From Pelatocladus maniniholoensis HA4357-MV3 (GTDB lineage: Bacteria; Cyanobacteriota; Cyanobacteriia; Cyanobacteriales; Nostocaceae): a DNA stretch of 64,000 nucleotides. The stretch spans positions 1-64,000 of the forward strand of contig JAHHHW010000075.1 of NCBI GenBank assembly GCA_019359115.1, read 5' to 3'. Under the pieces are notes generated by a model. That model searched no databases. It was not told the DNA's origin and was given only the letters and a program-made list of their open reading frames with translations. Shown here one piece after another: positions 26,549-35,458 of the stretch. The translations under genes and the position numbers were made by a program. Within the stretch, counting starts at the first letter, position 1, and each line of letters begins with the position of its first letter.

Positions 26549-26613
26549 GGGCGAAGCATTTGTGCCAATATTGATAGCCAAAATTATCATTTTTCTACAC
26601 AAATGCTTCGCCC
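26549..26613. terminator. Long inverted repeat between convergent genes
   Basis: GGGCGAAGCATTTGTG (26549-26564) is perfectly complementary to CACAAATGCTTCGCCC (26598-26613) with a 33-base loop. It sits directly after mnmH and before the convergent pentapeptide gene. It could fold in either transcript. The arms resemble a widespread cyanobacterial intergenic repeat. Confidence 0.6.
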
Positions 26614-26782
26614 GTAAGCGCAGAGGTTCGCAGAGTTTTTCAGAATTATATTCGTTACGAACTTGTGAAATGTTGTACTAATACCATTTCCATATGAAGA
26701 TGGTACCTCCCCTTGGTAAGGGGAGGTTGGGAGGGGTTAAAATAATGTGCAGCTTTACAGAGAATTGGTATAAGTTAATTCC

Positions 26783-28495
26783 CTATTTCCCAATCCCCAA
26801 TCCCCGTTCTCCCAACAGCTGCTTTAAAGCTTCTGGAATATTTATCGCTTTATCTAAACCACGCACATCTTCCCACTCTAAATTTTCATTCCAAATCATT
26901 TTTTCTAGGTTGGCGTCGCTGAGGTCTGCGCCACCTAAAATTGCATAACTCAGGTTTGTGTAGCTGAGATCAGCGCCACTGAGGATTGCACCACTCAAGT
27001 TACTACCACTGAGGTTAGCGCTGCTGAGGTTGGCGTAACTTAGGTCAGTAGCTAAGAGAATAGCGTCGCTGATGTCTGCACCACTAAGATCAGCTTCGTT
27101 GAGAATCACGCCACTGAGATCGGCTTCGTTGAGAATAACATTAGTCAGGTCTACACCACCAAGATCTGCACCCAGAAGAATGGCGCTTTTAAGATTAGCA
27201 CCGTTGAGTTTAGCACCGTTGAGTTTGGCATAGCTGAGATCGGCACAGATGAGAATGGCATTTGTGAGGTTTGTGCTAAAAAGGATGGTATCGCTGAGGT
27301 TAGTGCCTTTGAGATTAGCATGATTGAGGTTTGCACCACTCAGGTCAGCACGGCAAAGATCAGCATAGTCAAGGTTAGCACCGTTGAGGTTCGCATCACT
27401 GAGATTAACACCAAAGAGAATCGCGTGATTCAGATAGCTACTGTTGAGTTTTGCATCCCTCAGATTAGCACTGGTTAAGTTAGCATGGCTAAGATCGGCA
27501 CCACTGAGGTTAGTGCTGCTGAGATCAGCGTGACTAAGATCAGCACGGTAAATATCAGCACTACTAAGGTTCGCACCACTGAGATTTGTACTGCTAAGAT
27601 CAGCACACCTGAGATTAGCACCACTGAGGTTCGCACCACTGAGATTAGCATCGCCAAGGTTGACAGCGCTGAGATTAGCACCACTAAAGTTAACACCAGT
27701 CAGATTTGCATCCCCAAGATAAGCACCACTGAGGTTCGCACCACTAAAGTTAGCACCAGTCAGGTTCGCATCCCCAAGATAAGTGCCACTAAAGTTGTTA
27801 CCTTTGAGGAATCCCCCAACAACATTAGCAAAATTACCAATTTCGATCGCATCGCTATAATTAATGACACGTAGGAGTCGAGATGTAAAAAAAATATCTT
27901 TGTACCGTTGACCAGAGGGATAAAAAATTATTTGGTTTTTGATGTCATCTTGCTGTTGGGCATAACGATGCAATTCCAACAGTAAAATCAACACATTCAG
28001 TCCTGTATTGATGTCTACCTGTCGTAGTCCGATCGCAAGATTTTGTGCTTGCAACTGCAACATCTTTTTCTGTGGTAAGTTTTCACTGGGTACTGCATCT
28101 ATAAATACCCCCTCACACCAACGACTATAAAAATCTGCTAAACGCTGAAATAACAGTACAGGTCGAAAATTATTACTAGCAATCAACCTCTGCATTACTG
28201 TTTCGACAATTTCAATCTTGAATGCAGTATTTCCCAATAACTCATAAATATTCTCATCTAACTGGCGATCGCTTGTTTGGAAATCCAATCTATCGCTAGT
28301 TTTTGTCCATTCTTCCAAACCTTGTTGCAATTGTTCAGGCGATCGCAGTTCTTTGTAATTATTTTGAGCATTGTTACTTTCTACTAAAGTAAAAACCCCT
28401 TCGAGTTCAAGACCCGTTAAATTTGATATTTCTTGTTCTTCGATTTTTCTAACATAACTTACCAAACGCTTCCACACTTGATATAATAGTGCCAT
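26783..28495 (-). CDS. Large pentapeptide-repeat protein
   Basis: The product has about 570 residues. A helical N-terminal domain (about 1-210) has no recognised motif. From about 215 to 545 runs an almost unbroken series of A(D/N)LSxANL pentapeptides, roughly 60 units, which would form a long right-handed beta-helix. It ends in a short tail (EALKQLLGERGLGIGK), the last residues lying in a repeat-like sequence. The ATG at 28495 is preferred over a TTG at 28519. Function is unknown. No membrane segment or signal peptide is seen. Confidence 0.85.
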   Translation of the reverse strand: MALLYQVWKRLVSYVRKIEEQEISNLTGLELEGVFTLVESNNAQNNYKELRSPEQLQQGLEEWTKTSDRLDFQTSDRQLDENIYELLGNTAFKIEIVETVMQRLIASNNFRPVLLFQRLADFYSRWCEGVFIDAVPSENLPQKKMLQLQAQNLAIGLRQVDINTGLNVLILLLELHRYAQQQDDIKNQIIFYPSGQRYKDIFFTSRLLRVINYSDAIEIGNFANVVGGFLKGNNFSGTYLGDANLTGANFSGANLSGAYLGDANLTGVNFSGANLSAVNLGDANLSGANLSGANLRCADLSSTNLSGANLSSADIYRADLSHADLSSTNLSGADLSHANLTSANLRDAKLNSSYLNHAILFGVNLSDANLNGANLDYADLCRADLSGANLNHANLKGTNLSDTILFSTNLTNAILICADLSYAKLNGAKLNGANLKSAILLGADLGGVDLTNVILNEADLSGVILNEADLSGADISDAILLATDLSYANLSSANLSGSNLSGAILSGADLSYTNLSYAILGGADLSDANLEKMIWNENLEWEDVRGLDKAINIPEALKQLLGERGLGIGK

Positions 28496-29022
28496 ATATG
28501 TATCCGTTAATACTATCAACCAAATAATGTTTATTCCTAAATATCGGACTTTTCTGTAAAAAAATGGTTATAAAATAAATTTATTTTTAGTATAATTTTA
28601 TACATATACTTATTTAAGCTATTACTCAATGTTCTCGTCTGATTTCAACAAAAATGTCTGCTTAAAAACGTTTTCGTTTTTCATGAACTCCAAGCCGTCT
28701 GATTGAGTTGTTATATTAACTTGTCAGCCTCTTTAATTTGGTCAAATATCAAAACAATAGATTCTGTTTGCTACAGATATAGTTGTTAGCAAAAATACTA
28801 CAGTAAAACATTGCAGAAAAGCTCATCAATGTCATTAACAGCTAACATAAAAGTTTCTTGCTTGATATTCAGCGTTAATATGAGTTGTCATCTGCCAAGA
28901 GTCTAAGTTTTATTGAAGAATATTTTTGATAAACCGTGGCAAGTCAGCCAATAGTAGTAGTAAGGACATTTTGCCTTGCAAGTATTAGAAATGAGATAAT
29001 GAACGAAGCCAGGAATTTTCGG
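28496..29022. other. AT-rich intergenic region between divergent genes
   Basis: About 500 bases without a gene, rich in A/T. It must hold promoters for the pentapeptide gene (minus) and the metalloprotease gene (plus). No repeat or palindrome stands out. Confidence 0.5.
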
Positions 29023-31944
29023 ATGAAGAGATTAACTTATTATGTTGTTGCTTTACCTAGTTTGTTTTTAGGAATAGTCATCGCTAGCGCCAAAACACTG
29101 GCTATGGAAGCGAGGAATCAGGAGAAAGAGAAAGTCGTCTCTGTGTCTGGTAAAATTGCCATGCCGATGTCTTCTTCTCCTCTACCTTTATCCAAGATTT
29201 GGGTGATCAAAAACGATCAACAATCACAGCGTCAATCTTTCATTTGGGTAAAAGATACTCAAAAAATTGAGCAGCAGCCTTTTTTACTGATCGCGAAAGA
29301 TTCAGAAAAGCCGGATAAAGATAAACCAGAAAAACCAGAGAACAAACCCGATTCTACTTCCAAACCATCGAAAAAAGAAGACTTGGAAGAGTTTAACACA
29401 GTCATCAAAAATACTCGAAAGCAGCAAGGTTTATTTACTATTTACCGCAACAAAGAAGACAATAAAATATATCTAGAGATTAAACCAGAGCAACTAAAGA
29501 AAAATTTTCTTGCCACAGCAACCTTAGAATCAGGTATTGGTGAAGCTGGTATCTACAGTGGTATGCCTTTGCAGGATTTTTTGTTTTATTTCGAGCGCGT
29601 TAATAATAAATTAAACTTTGTTGTCCGCAACGTCAATTTTCGTACTCGTGAAGGAGATCCCCAGGCGCGATCGCTAGCGCGGTCATTTAGTGACTCAGTT
29701 CTCTATTCTATAGATATCAAAAGCATTCATCCCCAAAGCAAATCAATTTTAATCGATCTCAGTGATTTGCTACTGACAGATATAGCAGGATTAACCTCAA
29801 GTTTGGGATTACCTGGAAGTGCTGATGAATCTTATTTTGGCAACGCCAAAGCTTTCCCGCAAAATGTCGAAATTGAATCTGTGATGAATTTCTCTGGTAG
29901 TGGCGATGACGAAGATGAGGAAACACAAAGCTTCATTACCGTACCAGATAGCCGTGGCTTTACCTTACGCGTTCACTACAGTCTATCTCAACTCCCAAAT
30001 AATAATTACCAACCCCGGCTAGCAGACGATCGCATTGGCTATTTTATCACCGCCTACCAAGACTTATCTAACGATGAGCGCAAAGAACCGTTTGTTCGCT
30101 ACATTAACCGTTGGCATTTAGAAAAACAAGATCCCACAGCCTCTATTTCTCCACCCAAAAAACCGATAGTCTTTTGGATTGATAACGCCGTACCTCTAGA
30201 ATATCGCGCTGCCATTACAGAAGGCGTCTTGATGTGGAACAAAGCCTTTGAAGCAGCAGGATTTAAAGATGCAATCCAAGTCAAACAAATGCCGGATAAT
30301 GCTAAATGGGAACCTGCGGATATCCGTTACAACACAATTCGCTGGATCAACACCGTAGATGGATATTTTGCCATGGGGCCTTCCCGCGTCAATCCACTCA
30401 CAGGAGAAATATTAAACGCCAGTATTTTAGTAGATGCAAGTTTTGTCCGCGCCCTGAAAAACGAGTATCGTCAAATTATCCAACCCAACCAGCAAAAAAA
30501 CAGAACTTCCTTAACAGCATTAATGCAAAATCGCTTGCTTTGTACCAATGGTTTAGAAGCAAACCAAAACCCAGCCAAATCAAAGCTATTTGCCAAACAT
30601 TTATCGAAACTAGCTGGAGAGTATGACCTTTGTTACGGTATGGAAGCTGCTAACCAATTTGCTTTTGGTTCTCTTGCAATGTCACTTCTGCAACAAACGC
30701 CTCCTACTGATGATCAGGTGAAAAATTATATCCATCAATATTTAAGGTTAATTATTGCTCACGAAGTCGGACATACTCTGGGGTTACGCCACAATTTCCG
30801 TGGTAGCACGATGCTGACACCAGAACAACTGAACAACACAGATGTTACCCGCAACAAAGGGCTAGTTTCATCTGTAATGGACTATATTCCCCCAAATCTT
30901 GCACCTAAAGGTCAAAAACAAGGAGATTATTTTCCTAACATAGTTGGGCCTTATGATGACTGGGCAATTCAATATGGCTACACCCAATTTTCAGCCGCAA
31001 CTCCCACAGCCGAAAAACCATTTTTGACTGAAATTGCCGAAAAATCAGACCAGCCAGAATTGAGCTATGCTACAGATGAAGACATGTACGACCTAGATCC
31101 GACTGCTGACGCTTGGGATAACAGCAACAACGTTCTGCTTTATTCTCAATGGCAGTTAGAAAATGCCCGGATTATGTGGGATCGTCTCAACCAGCGTGGC
31201 CCTGTCGATGGCGATAGCTATAGCGATGTCAGAGAACAATTTGGTACAGTATTGGGAAATTATTTCCAAAATATTTTTTACGCGACAAAATACATTGGTG
31301 GACAGTCTTTTTATCGAGTTCATCCTGATGATAAAGAAGGAAAACTACCCTTCCAAGCAGTACCATTAGAAAAACAACGGCAAGCATTAGCGCTTTTGCA
31401 AAAGTATGTCTTTGCCGAAAATGCTTTTAACTTCTCACCAGATTTGCTGAATAAATTAGCCCCATCCCGTTGGCGACATTGGGGTAGTAGTCCCCGTATC
31501 GGTCGCTTAGACTATCCGATTCATGAATGGGTATTGTTCATGCAAAGTCTAGTGTTGTGGGATTTGCTTTCAGGCGATCGCCTTTCCCGCCTCAAAGACA
31601 TGGAATACAAAAATCAAACCGAAAATTCCCTGAGCTTACCTGAGCTATTTGATACTCTGCAAAATGGCATTTGGACAGAAGTATTAAAACCCCAAGGCAA
31701 AACCATCAAGATTTCTAGCTTACGTCGAGGCTTACAGCGCCGATATGTGGAAACTCTCAATGAAATGGTGTTGCGAAAACAAGAAGTTCCAGAAGATGCC
31801 CGGACTTTAGCTTGGTATAATTTGAAAAAATTATCCGAAAAACTAGATAATGTTCGTGGTGGTGACGAATATACCAAAGCACATTTACTAGAGACACGCG
31901 ATCGCATCAAGAAAGTTTTGGATGCACCTTTGCGGGGGAATTAG
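29023..31944 (+). CDS. Exported zinc-dependent metalloprotease, metzincin type (DUF5117/DUF4953 architecture)
   Basis: The product has 973 residues. The start is set at ATG 29023, which gives a signal sequence (MKRLTYYVVALPSLFLGIVI) and has AGGA nine bases upstream; the frame is open from GTG 28936. A Lys/Pro-rich linker (KPDKDKPEKPENKPDS) follows. The extended zinc motif HEVGHTLGLRHNFRGS (about 579-594) and the Met-turn region SSVMDYIPP (about 622) place it in the metzincins. The long flanking domains match the DUF5117 and DUF4953 layout of bacterial periplasmic zinc proteases. The substrate is unknown. Confidence 0.88.
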   Translation: MKRLTYYVVALPSLFLGIVIASAKTLAMEARNQEKEKVVSVSGKIAMPMSSSPLPLSKIWVIKNDQQSQRQSFIWVKDTQKIEQQPFLLIAKDSEKPDKDKPEKPENKPDSTSKPSKKEDLEEFNTVIKNTRKQQGLFTIYRNKEDNKIYLEIKPEQLKKNFLATATLESGIGEAGIYSGMPLQDFLFYFERVNNKLNFVVRNVNFRTREGDPQARSLARSFSDSVLYSIDIKSIHPQSKSILIDLSDLLLTDIAGLTSSLGLPGSADESYFGNAKAFPQNVEIESVMNFSGSGDDEDEETQSFITVPDSRGFTLRVHYSLSQLPNNNYQPRLADDRIGYFITAYQDLSNDERKEPFVRYINRWHLEKQDPTASISPPKKPIVFWIDNAVPLEYRAAITEGVLMWNKAFEAAGFKDAIQVKQMPDNAKWEPADIRYNTIRWINTVDGYFAMGPSRVNPLTGEILNASILVDASFVRALKNEYRQIIQPNQQKNRTSLTALMQNRLLCTNGLEANQNPAKSKLFAKHLSKLAGEYDLCYGMEAANQFAFGSLAMSLLQQTPPTDDQVKNYIHQYLRLIIAHEVGHTLGLRHNFRGSTMLTPEQLNNTDVTRNKGLVSSVMDYIPPNLAPKGQKQGDYFPNIVGPYDDWAIQYGYTQFSAATPTAEKPFLTEIAEKSDQPELSYATDEDMYDLDPTADAWDNSNNVLLYSQWQLENARIMWDRLNQRGPVDGDSYSDVREQFGTVLGNYFQNIFYATKYIGGQSFYRVHPDDKEGKLPFQAVPLEKQRQALALLQKYVFAENAFNFSPDLLNKLAPSRWRHWGSSPRIGRLDYPIHEWVLFMQSLVLWDLLSGDRLSRLKDMEYKNQTENSLSLPELFDTLQNGIWTEVLKPQGKTIKISSLRRGLQRRYVETLNEMVLRKQEVPEDARTLAWYNLKKLSEKLDNVRGGDEYTKAHLLETRDRIKKVLDAPLRGN

Positions 31945-32139
31945 AGAAGAAGATAGGGAGTGTGGGGAGAAAGCTTTCATACATCCCTAATCAAACTCCT
32001 TCTCAATGAAGTGTATTAAAAAGTGTTATTGGCTTGATCAAGATAGTAAAGGCATAGTATGCTGATCAATAGCAGTTTTCTCTTGCCAGATAAAATTGCC
32101 TATTTCCATAGTCTTTAGATACCTAATTGAGGAGGAAAA

Positions 32140-32472
32140 ATGTGGAATTTAAGCAAGCTCCAGAATTTATACTCTCAAACAGTCACCGTTAATATTCAAA
32201 ATGGAAAACTAGGTAAAAATGTAGAAACATCAAATGTGGCTTTGGGGAATGCAACGCTTTCAGTTCCCAATCAAGGAGATGTTATTTTTACTGACGTTGG
32301 TAGTAAAAGACCACCCGGAGTTTCTTCGGGAGATTGGTTTGTCGAGATTACTTATAAAGATAAAAAATGGGCATACTCCTATGGCGGAGGCGGTAATTTA
32401 ACAGCAATAATTAATCAAGATGGTTCATTAACGCTGAATCCAATTACTGGGAAGATAACTTCCATTCAATAA
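32140..32472 (+). CDS. Hypothetical beta-rich protein (110 residues)
   Basis: A strong GAGGAGGAAAA ribosome binding site lies before the ATG. The product alternates short polar and hydrophobic stretches typical of beta-strands (TVTVNIQNGKLGKNVETSNV, WFVEITYKDKKWAYSYGGGG, LTAIINQDGSLTLNP). There is no Cys, no signal peptide and no membrane helix. I recognise no family. It is followed after 130 bp by a HigA-type antitoxin gene in the same direction, but it does not resemble HigB. Confidence 0.6.
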   Translation: MWNLSKLQNLYSQTVTVNIQNGKLGKNVETSNVALGNATLSVPNQGDVIFTDVGSKRPPGVSSGDWFVEITYKDKKWAYSYGGGGNLTAIINQDGSLTLNPITGKITSIQ

Positions 32473-32503
32473 ATAATCACCATTTTTTGAATTGTTTTGA
32501 CAT

Positions 32504-32526
32504 TCCCACTCCCTCAAGGAGTGGGA
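32504..32526. terminator. GC-rich hairpin between the 110-residue gene and higA
   Basis: TCCCACTCC-CTCAA-GGAGTGGGA is a perfect 9-bp stem. It lacks a long T run (GTAATAATT follows), so it may be an attenuator, RNA-stability element or weak terminator. Confidence 0.5.
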
Positions 32527-32604
32527 GTAATAATTGAAGATAGAGGGTAGTTTATTACAAATATTTTCTCACACACGCTGATTACGATAAAGGTAAATGG
32601 AAAA

Positions 32605-33003
32605 ATGACGCTTACTTTTGATCAAAATGCTTATCGCAATCTCTTGGCGGAGGTTACTCCTACAGCAATTGAAACAGAACAAGAGTACGAACGTGTTTTG
32701 CAAGTAGTAGAACAGCTAACTTTTAAGAAAAATCGCACGATTGAAGAGCAAATCTTACACAAGTTACTAGTAATATTGGTTGAAGCATATGAAACGCAAA
32801 ATTATCCGATGGATGAATCTGCGCCTCATGAGATTCTCCAACACATTATGGGAGCCAGTGGAACTCGTCAAGCTGATTTAGTAGGTATTATTGGCTCAAG
32901 TGGTGTAGTGTCAGAAGTTGTGAATGGTAAACGTTCGATCAGCAAGGCACAAGCCAAAGCCCTTGGCGATTATTTCAAAGTATCGCCTAGCCTATTCATC
33001 TAA
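32605..33003 (+). CDS. HigA-type XRE antitoxin / transcription regulator
   Basis: The product has 132 residues. The N-terminal half is helical and acidic (TAIETEQEYERVLQVVEQLTF). The C-terminal half is an XRE helix-turn-helix: RQADLVGIIGSSGVVSEVVNGKRSISKAQAKALGDYFKVSPSLFI (about 87-131). This matches the HigA antitoxin class (COG5499). HigB toxins normally lie just upstream; none is recognisable here. Its stop is eight bases from the dnaG stop on the other strand, so the two transcripts would overlap. Confidence 0.85.
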   Translation: MTLTFDQNAYRNLLAEVTPTAIETEQEYERVLQVVEQLTFKKNRTIEEQILHKLLVILVEAYETQNYPMDESAPHEILQHIMGASGTRQADLVGIIGSSGVVSEVVNGKRSISKAQAKALGDYFKVSPSLFI

Positions 33004-33011
33004 TTACAAGA

Positions 33012-34943
33012 TTACAACAAATCAGTCAAAGAAAACTGTCGTTGTTTATCTAATTCTTGCAAGCGCAATTTATCTGCATAAAAAGCTTGATAATATGATT
33101 GCCAACGCTCAGGTTCAGCTTTATGATCAGTTTGTTCCCACAATTCCAAAAAATGACGATAACGTTTTTCTCTCAATACTCGTTCCATACAAGCAGTCGT
33201 CGCTTGAACAACATGGGGAGTACGTAATATTTCTTTCTTATTTTTTTCATTGAGCTGAAACAAATGGGAAACCAAGGCCATTTCTTCAGCAAATTCCAAA
33301 CATTTGTCTTGCACCATTGAGATTAAATCATCTTCTAAGATATCAGATGAAAGTTCTAAAATTTGTCGCCACAAAAAGCGATGGTGCGAAAGACTAAATT
33401 GCAAATCTCGTTCTTCTAAAGCATCATTGATGGCTTGGCGCTGTTCGGGACAATGCAGATATATTCGCAGTAATAAAGCTTCTGCTTGTTCTAGTAGACT
33501 TTTTTCTGAAGTGATAGAAGTTTTTTTATTTGTTTGTGTTGATAAATCTTGGTTTTGTCTGTAGTGCGATCGCGATATAACTCTAATATTATTCTGAGGC
33601 GCAACTTGAGTCAAAAGATTTTCAACTCGCAACGGTACTAATCTGGCGTCTCCTAAAGCTAATATTTCCGCACAATAAGAAACGTAATAATTAAGCGTAT
33701 CAATATTAGTAATGTTTTTGAGTAATTTAACTAATTGCTGCGAAACTTGCTGAAAATCTGTAGCTTGTTTTAAGTCCCGATCTTTTGTGATTTGCTGAAT
33801 TTGCCAATTTAACCACAAAGGTGCATTCGCTAACAGTTGTTGATAATCTGTGGATGTATGGGTATGTAAGTATTCATCGGCGTCTTTACCATCGGGTAAA
33901 TTGAGAATTTTTAGTTGTACTTCGCCCTTGTACGCCAGTTCCGCAATTTCTCCTATCGCCCTTTCGGCGGCGATATTACCAGCTTTATCGGCGTCAAAGT
34001 TGAGTATTAGTTGTTTCGAGTCGGTGTAGCGTAATAATAACCGTACTTGATCTATACTGAGGGCAGTACCCAAAGAAGCAACAGCGTGATTAATTCCAGC
34101 CGCATGAAGGGCGATCGCATCAAAATATCCTTCTACCACTACGGCTTGATCAACTTGAGAAATACCAGCTTTGGCTTTGTCAAGAGCAAATAAAGTTTTA
34201 CCCTTATTAAATAGTTCAGTTTCTGGCGAGTTAAGATACTTCGGTTGTTCATCTGCCAAAGTTCTACCGCCAAAAGCAATCACCCGTCCCATGACATCGT
34301 GAATCGGAATCATTAGGCGATCGCGAAACACATCATAATATCCACTGTTTTCTTTGCGGGGTTTAATTAATCCGGCTTTCTCCACCAACTGCACCGGATA
34401 ACGTTTATCTTCTACTAAATAACGGTAGAGAGTTTCCCAAGCCGCAGGAGCATAACCCAAGTTAAACTGCACAATAGTCTCGTCTTGCAATTGGCGCTTT
34501 TGTTGGAGATACTCAAGGGCGACTTGTCCTTGGGTTTGTCTGAGAGCATGTTGATAAAATTGAGCAGTAGAAGCGAGAATTTCGTAGAGTTGCGATCGCT
34601 CTGATAATTGTCTTTGTAACTCCTGTCTTTGTTCTGGTTCGAGAGTTTGCACAGGAACTTGGTAACGTCGCGCCAAATCCAGCACCACTTCCGCAAAAGA
34701 ATGCTTATGCAAGTCCATGAGAAACTTGATCGCATTCCCCCCAGCTTGACAGCCAAAACAGTAATACATTTGCTTTGTAGGGCTGACGGTAAAACTGGGG
34801 GATTTTTCGTCATGGAAAGGACACAAACCCACAAAATCTTTACCACGCCTGCGTAAAACAACGTGTTCCGAGATCACATCATAAATGTCAGCCCGTTGTT
34901 TAATTTCCTCTATAGTGTCTGGGTGTAGGCGAGGAGTGTACAT
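33012..34943 (-). CDS. dnaG: DNA primase
   Basis: The product has 643 residues. The CHC2 zinc ribbon has C41, H44, C62 and C65 (CPFHDEKSPSF ... YYCFGC). The Toprim catalytic core follows with VVVEGYFDAIALHAAG and LNFDADKAGNIAAERA. A C-terminal DnaB-interaction region ends in FSLTDLL. The ATG at 34943 gives the expected N terminus MYTPRLHPDTIEEIKQRADI; the open frame continues 42 codons upstream through G-rich repeats and is rejected. The enzyme makes RNA primers at the replication fork. Confidence 0.95.
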   Translation of the reverse strand: MYTPRLHPDTIEEIKQRADIYDVISEHVVLRRRGKDFVGLCPFHDEKSPSFTVSPTKQMYYCFGCQAGGNAIKFLMDLHKHSFAEVVLDLARRYQVPVQTLEPEQRQELQRQLSERSQLYEILASTAQFYQHALRQTQGQVALEYLQQKRQLQDETIVQFNLGYAPAAWETLYRYLVEDKRYPVQLVEKAGLIKPRKENSGYYDVFRDRLMIPIHDVMGRVIAFGGRTLADEQPKYLNSPETELFNKGKTLFALDKAKAGISQVDQAVVVEGYFDAIALHAAGINHAVASLGTALSIDQVRLLLRYTDSKQLILNFDADKAGNIAAERAIGEIAELAYKGEVQLKILNLPDGKDADEYLHTHTSTDYQQLLANAPLWLNWQIQQITKDRDLKQATDFQQVSQQLVKLLKNITNIDTLNYYVSYCAEILALGDARLVPLRVENLLTQVAPQNNIRVISRSHYRQNQDLSTQTNKKTSITSEKSLLEQAEALLLRIYLHCPEQRQAINDALEERDLQFSLSHHRFLWRQILELSSDILEDDLISMVQDKCLEFAEEMALVSHLFQLNEKNKKEILRTPHVVQATTACMERVLREKRYRHFLELWEQTDHKAEPERWQSYYQAFYADKLRLQELDKQRQFSLTDLL

Positions 34944-35458
34944 GTTGGGGATTGGGGATTGGGGAAGGTGGGGTCCCCTGGAGGGGATAAGGGGAAGGTA
35001 GGGGTCCCCTGGAGGGGATAAGGGGTAATGGAGATTGGGGAGCATCCCAATTTTTTCAATATACCGCAAAGGGTTTAAACCCTTTGCTCATAGCACAAGT
35101 CGGATGAATACGACTCAAATAGACCAAGCAGTCTGCTTAAGCAGACTTTAGCGATTTCAATCGCAGGCGGGTTTTTTGAACATTTGGGATGCTCCCGGAG
35201 ATTGGGGATTGTAAATAATCAGCAAATATAGCACTTCTGACTCGATTGCAATACAGTCGGAATCCCACCCCGGCTTTGCTGACGCAAAACCTCCCCTCCC
35301 CGCTTGCGGGGAGGGGATTAAGGGGTGGGGTACGTATTGGACACAAACTGCTATAACCAATGACCAATGACAACTGATCGCTATTATATTCTTGTTCCCA
35401 AGCCAATAATGATGTATTCAATTACTTACCTGAGATTTTATAAGAGGAAATACTGAAA
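34944..35458. other. Repeat-filled region between dnaG and the amidase gene
   Basis: 515 bases. Near dnaG it holds GGGGATTGGGGATT heptamers and two direct copies of a roughly 30-bp unit containing GGGGTCCCCTGGAGGGGATA (about 34971-35025). Then comes MITE A copy 2 (35038-35196). A strong hairpin CCCCTCCCCGC-TTGC-GGGGAGGGG (about 35292-35314) follows. The amidase promoter should be in the last 100 bases. Confidence 0.7.
35038..35196. mobile_element. MITE family A, copy 2 (159 bp)
   Basis: The inverted ends GGGAGCATCCCAA / TTGGGATGCTCCC are identical to those of copy 1. It is flanked by GGAGATTG at 35030-35037 and 35197-35204, an exact 8-bp duplication that differs from copy 1. Internal palindromes are AAGGGTTTAAACCCTT, AGTCTGCTTAAGCAGACT and GCGATTTCAATCGC. 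Confidence 0.9.

Noticed and set aside
27485-27874. 129-codon plus-strand frame of repeated ISTTEV-type sequence
   Set aside because: It is the mirror of the pentapeptide-repeat codons on the opposite strand and has no start context of its own.
34944-35069. 42-codon N-terminal extension of primase
   Set aside because: It translates G-rich intergenic repeats; the primase zinc-ribbon domain starts properly at ATG 34943.
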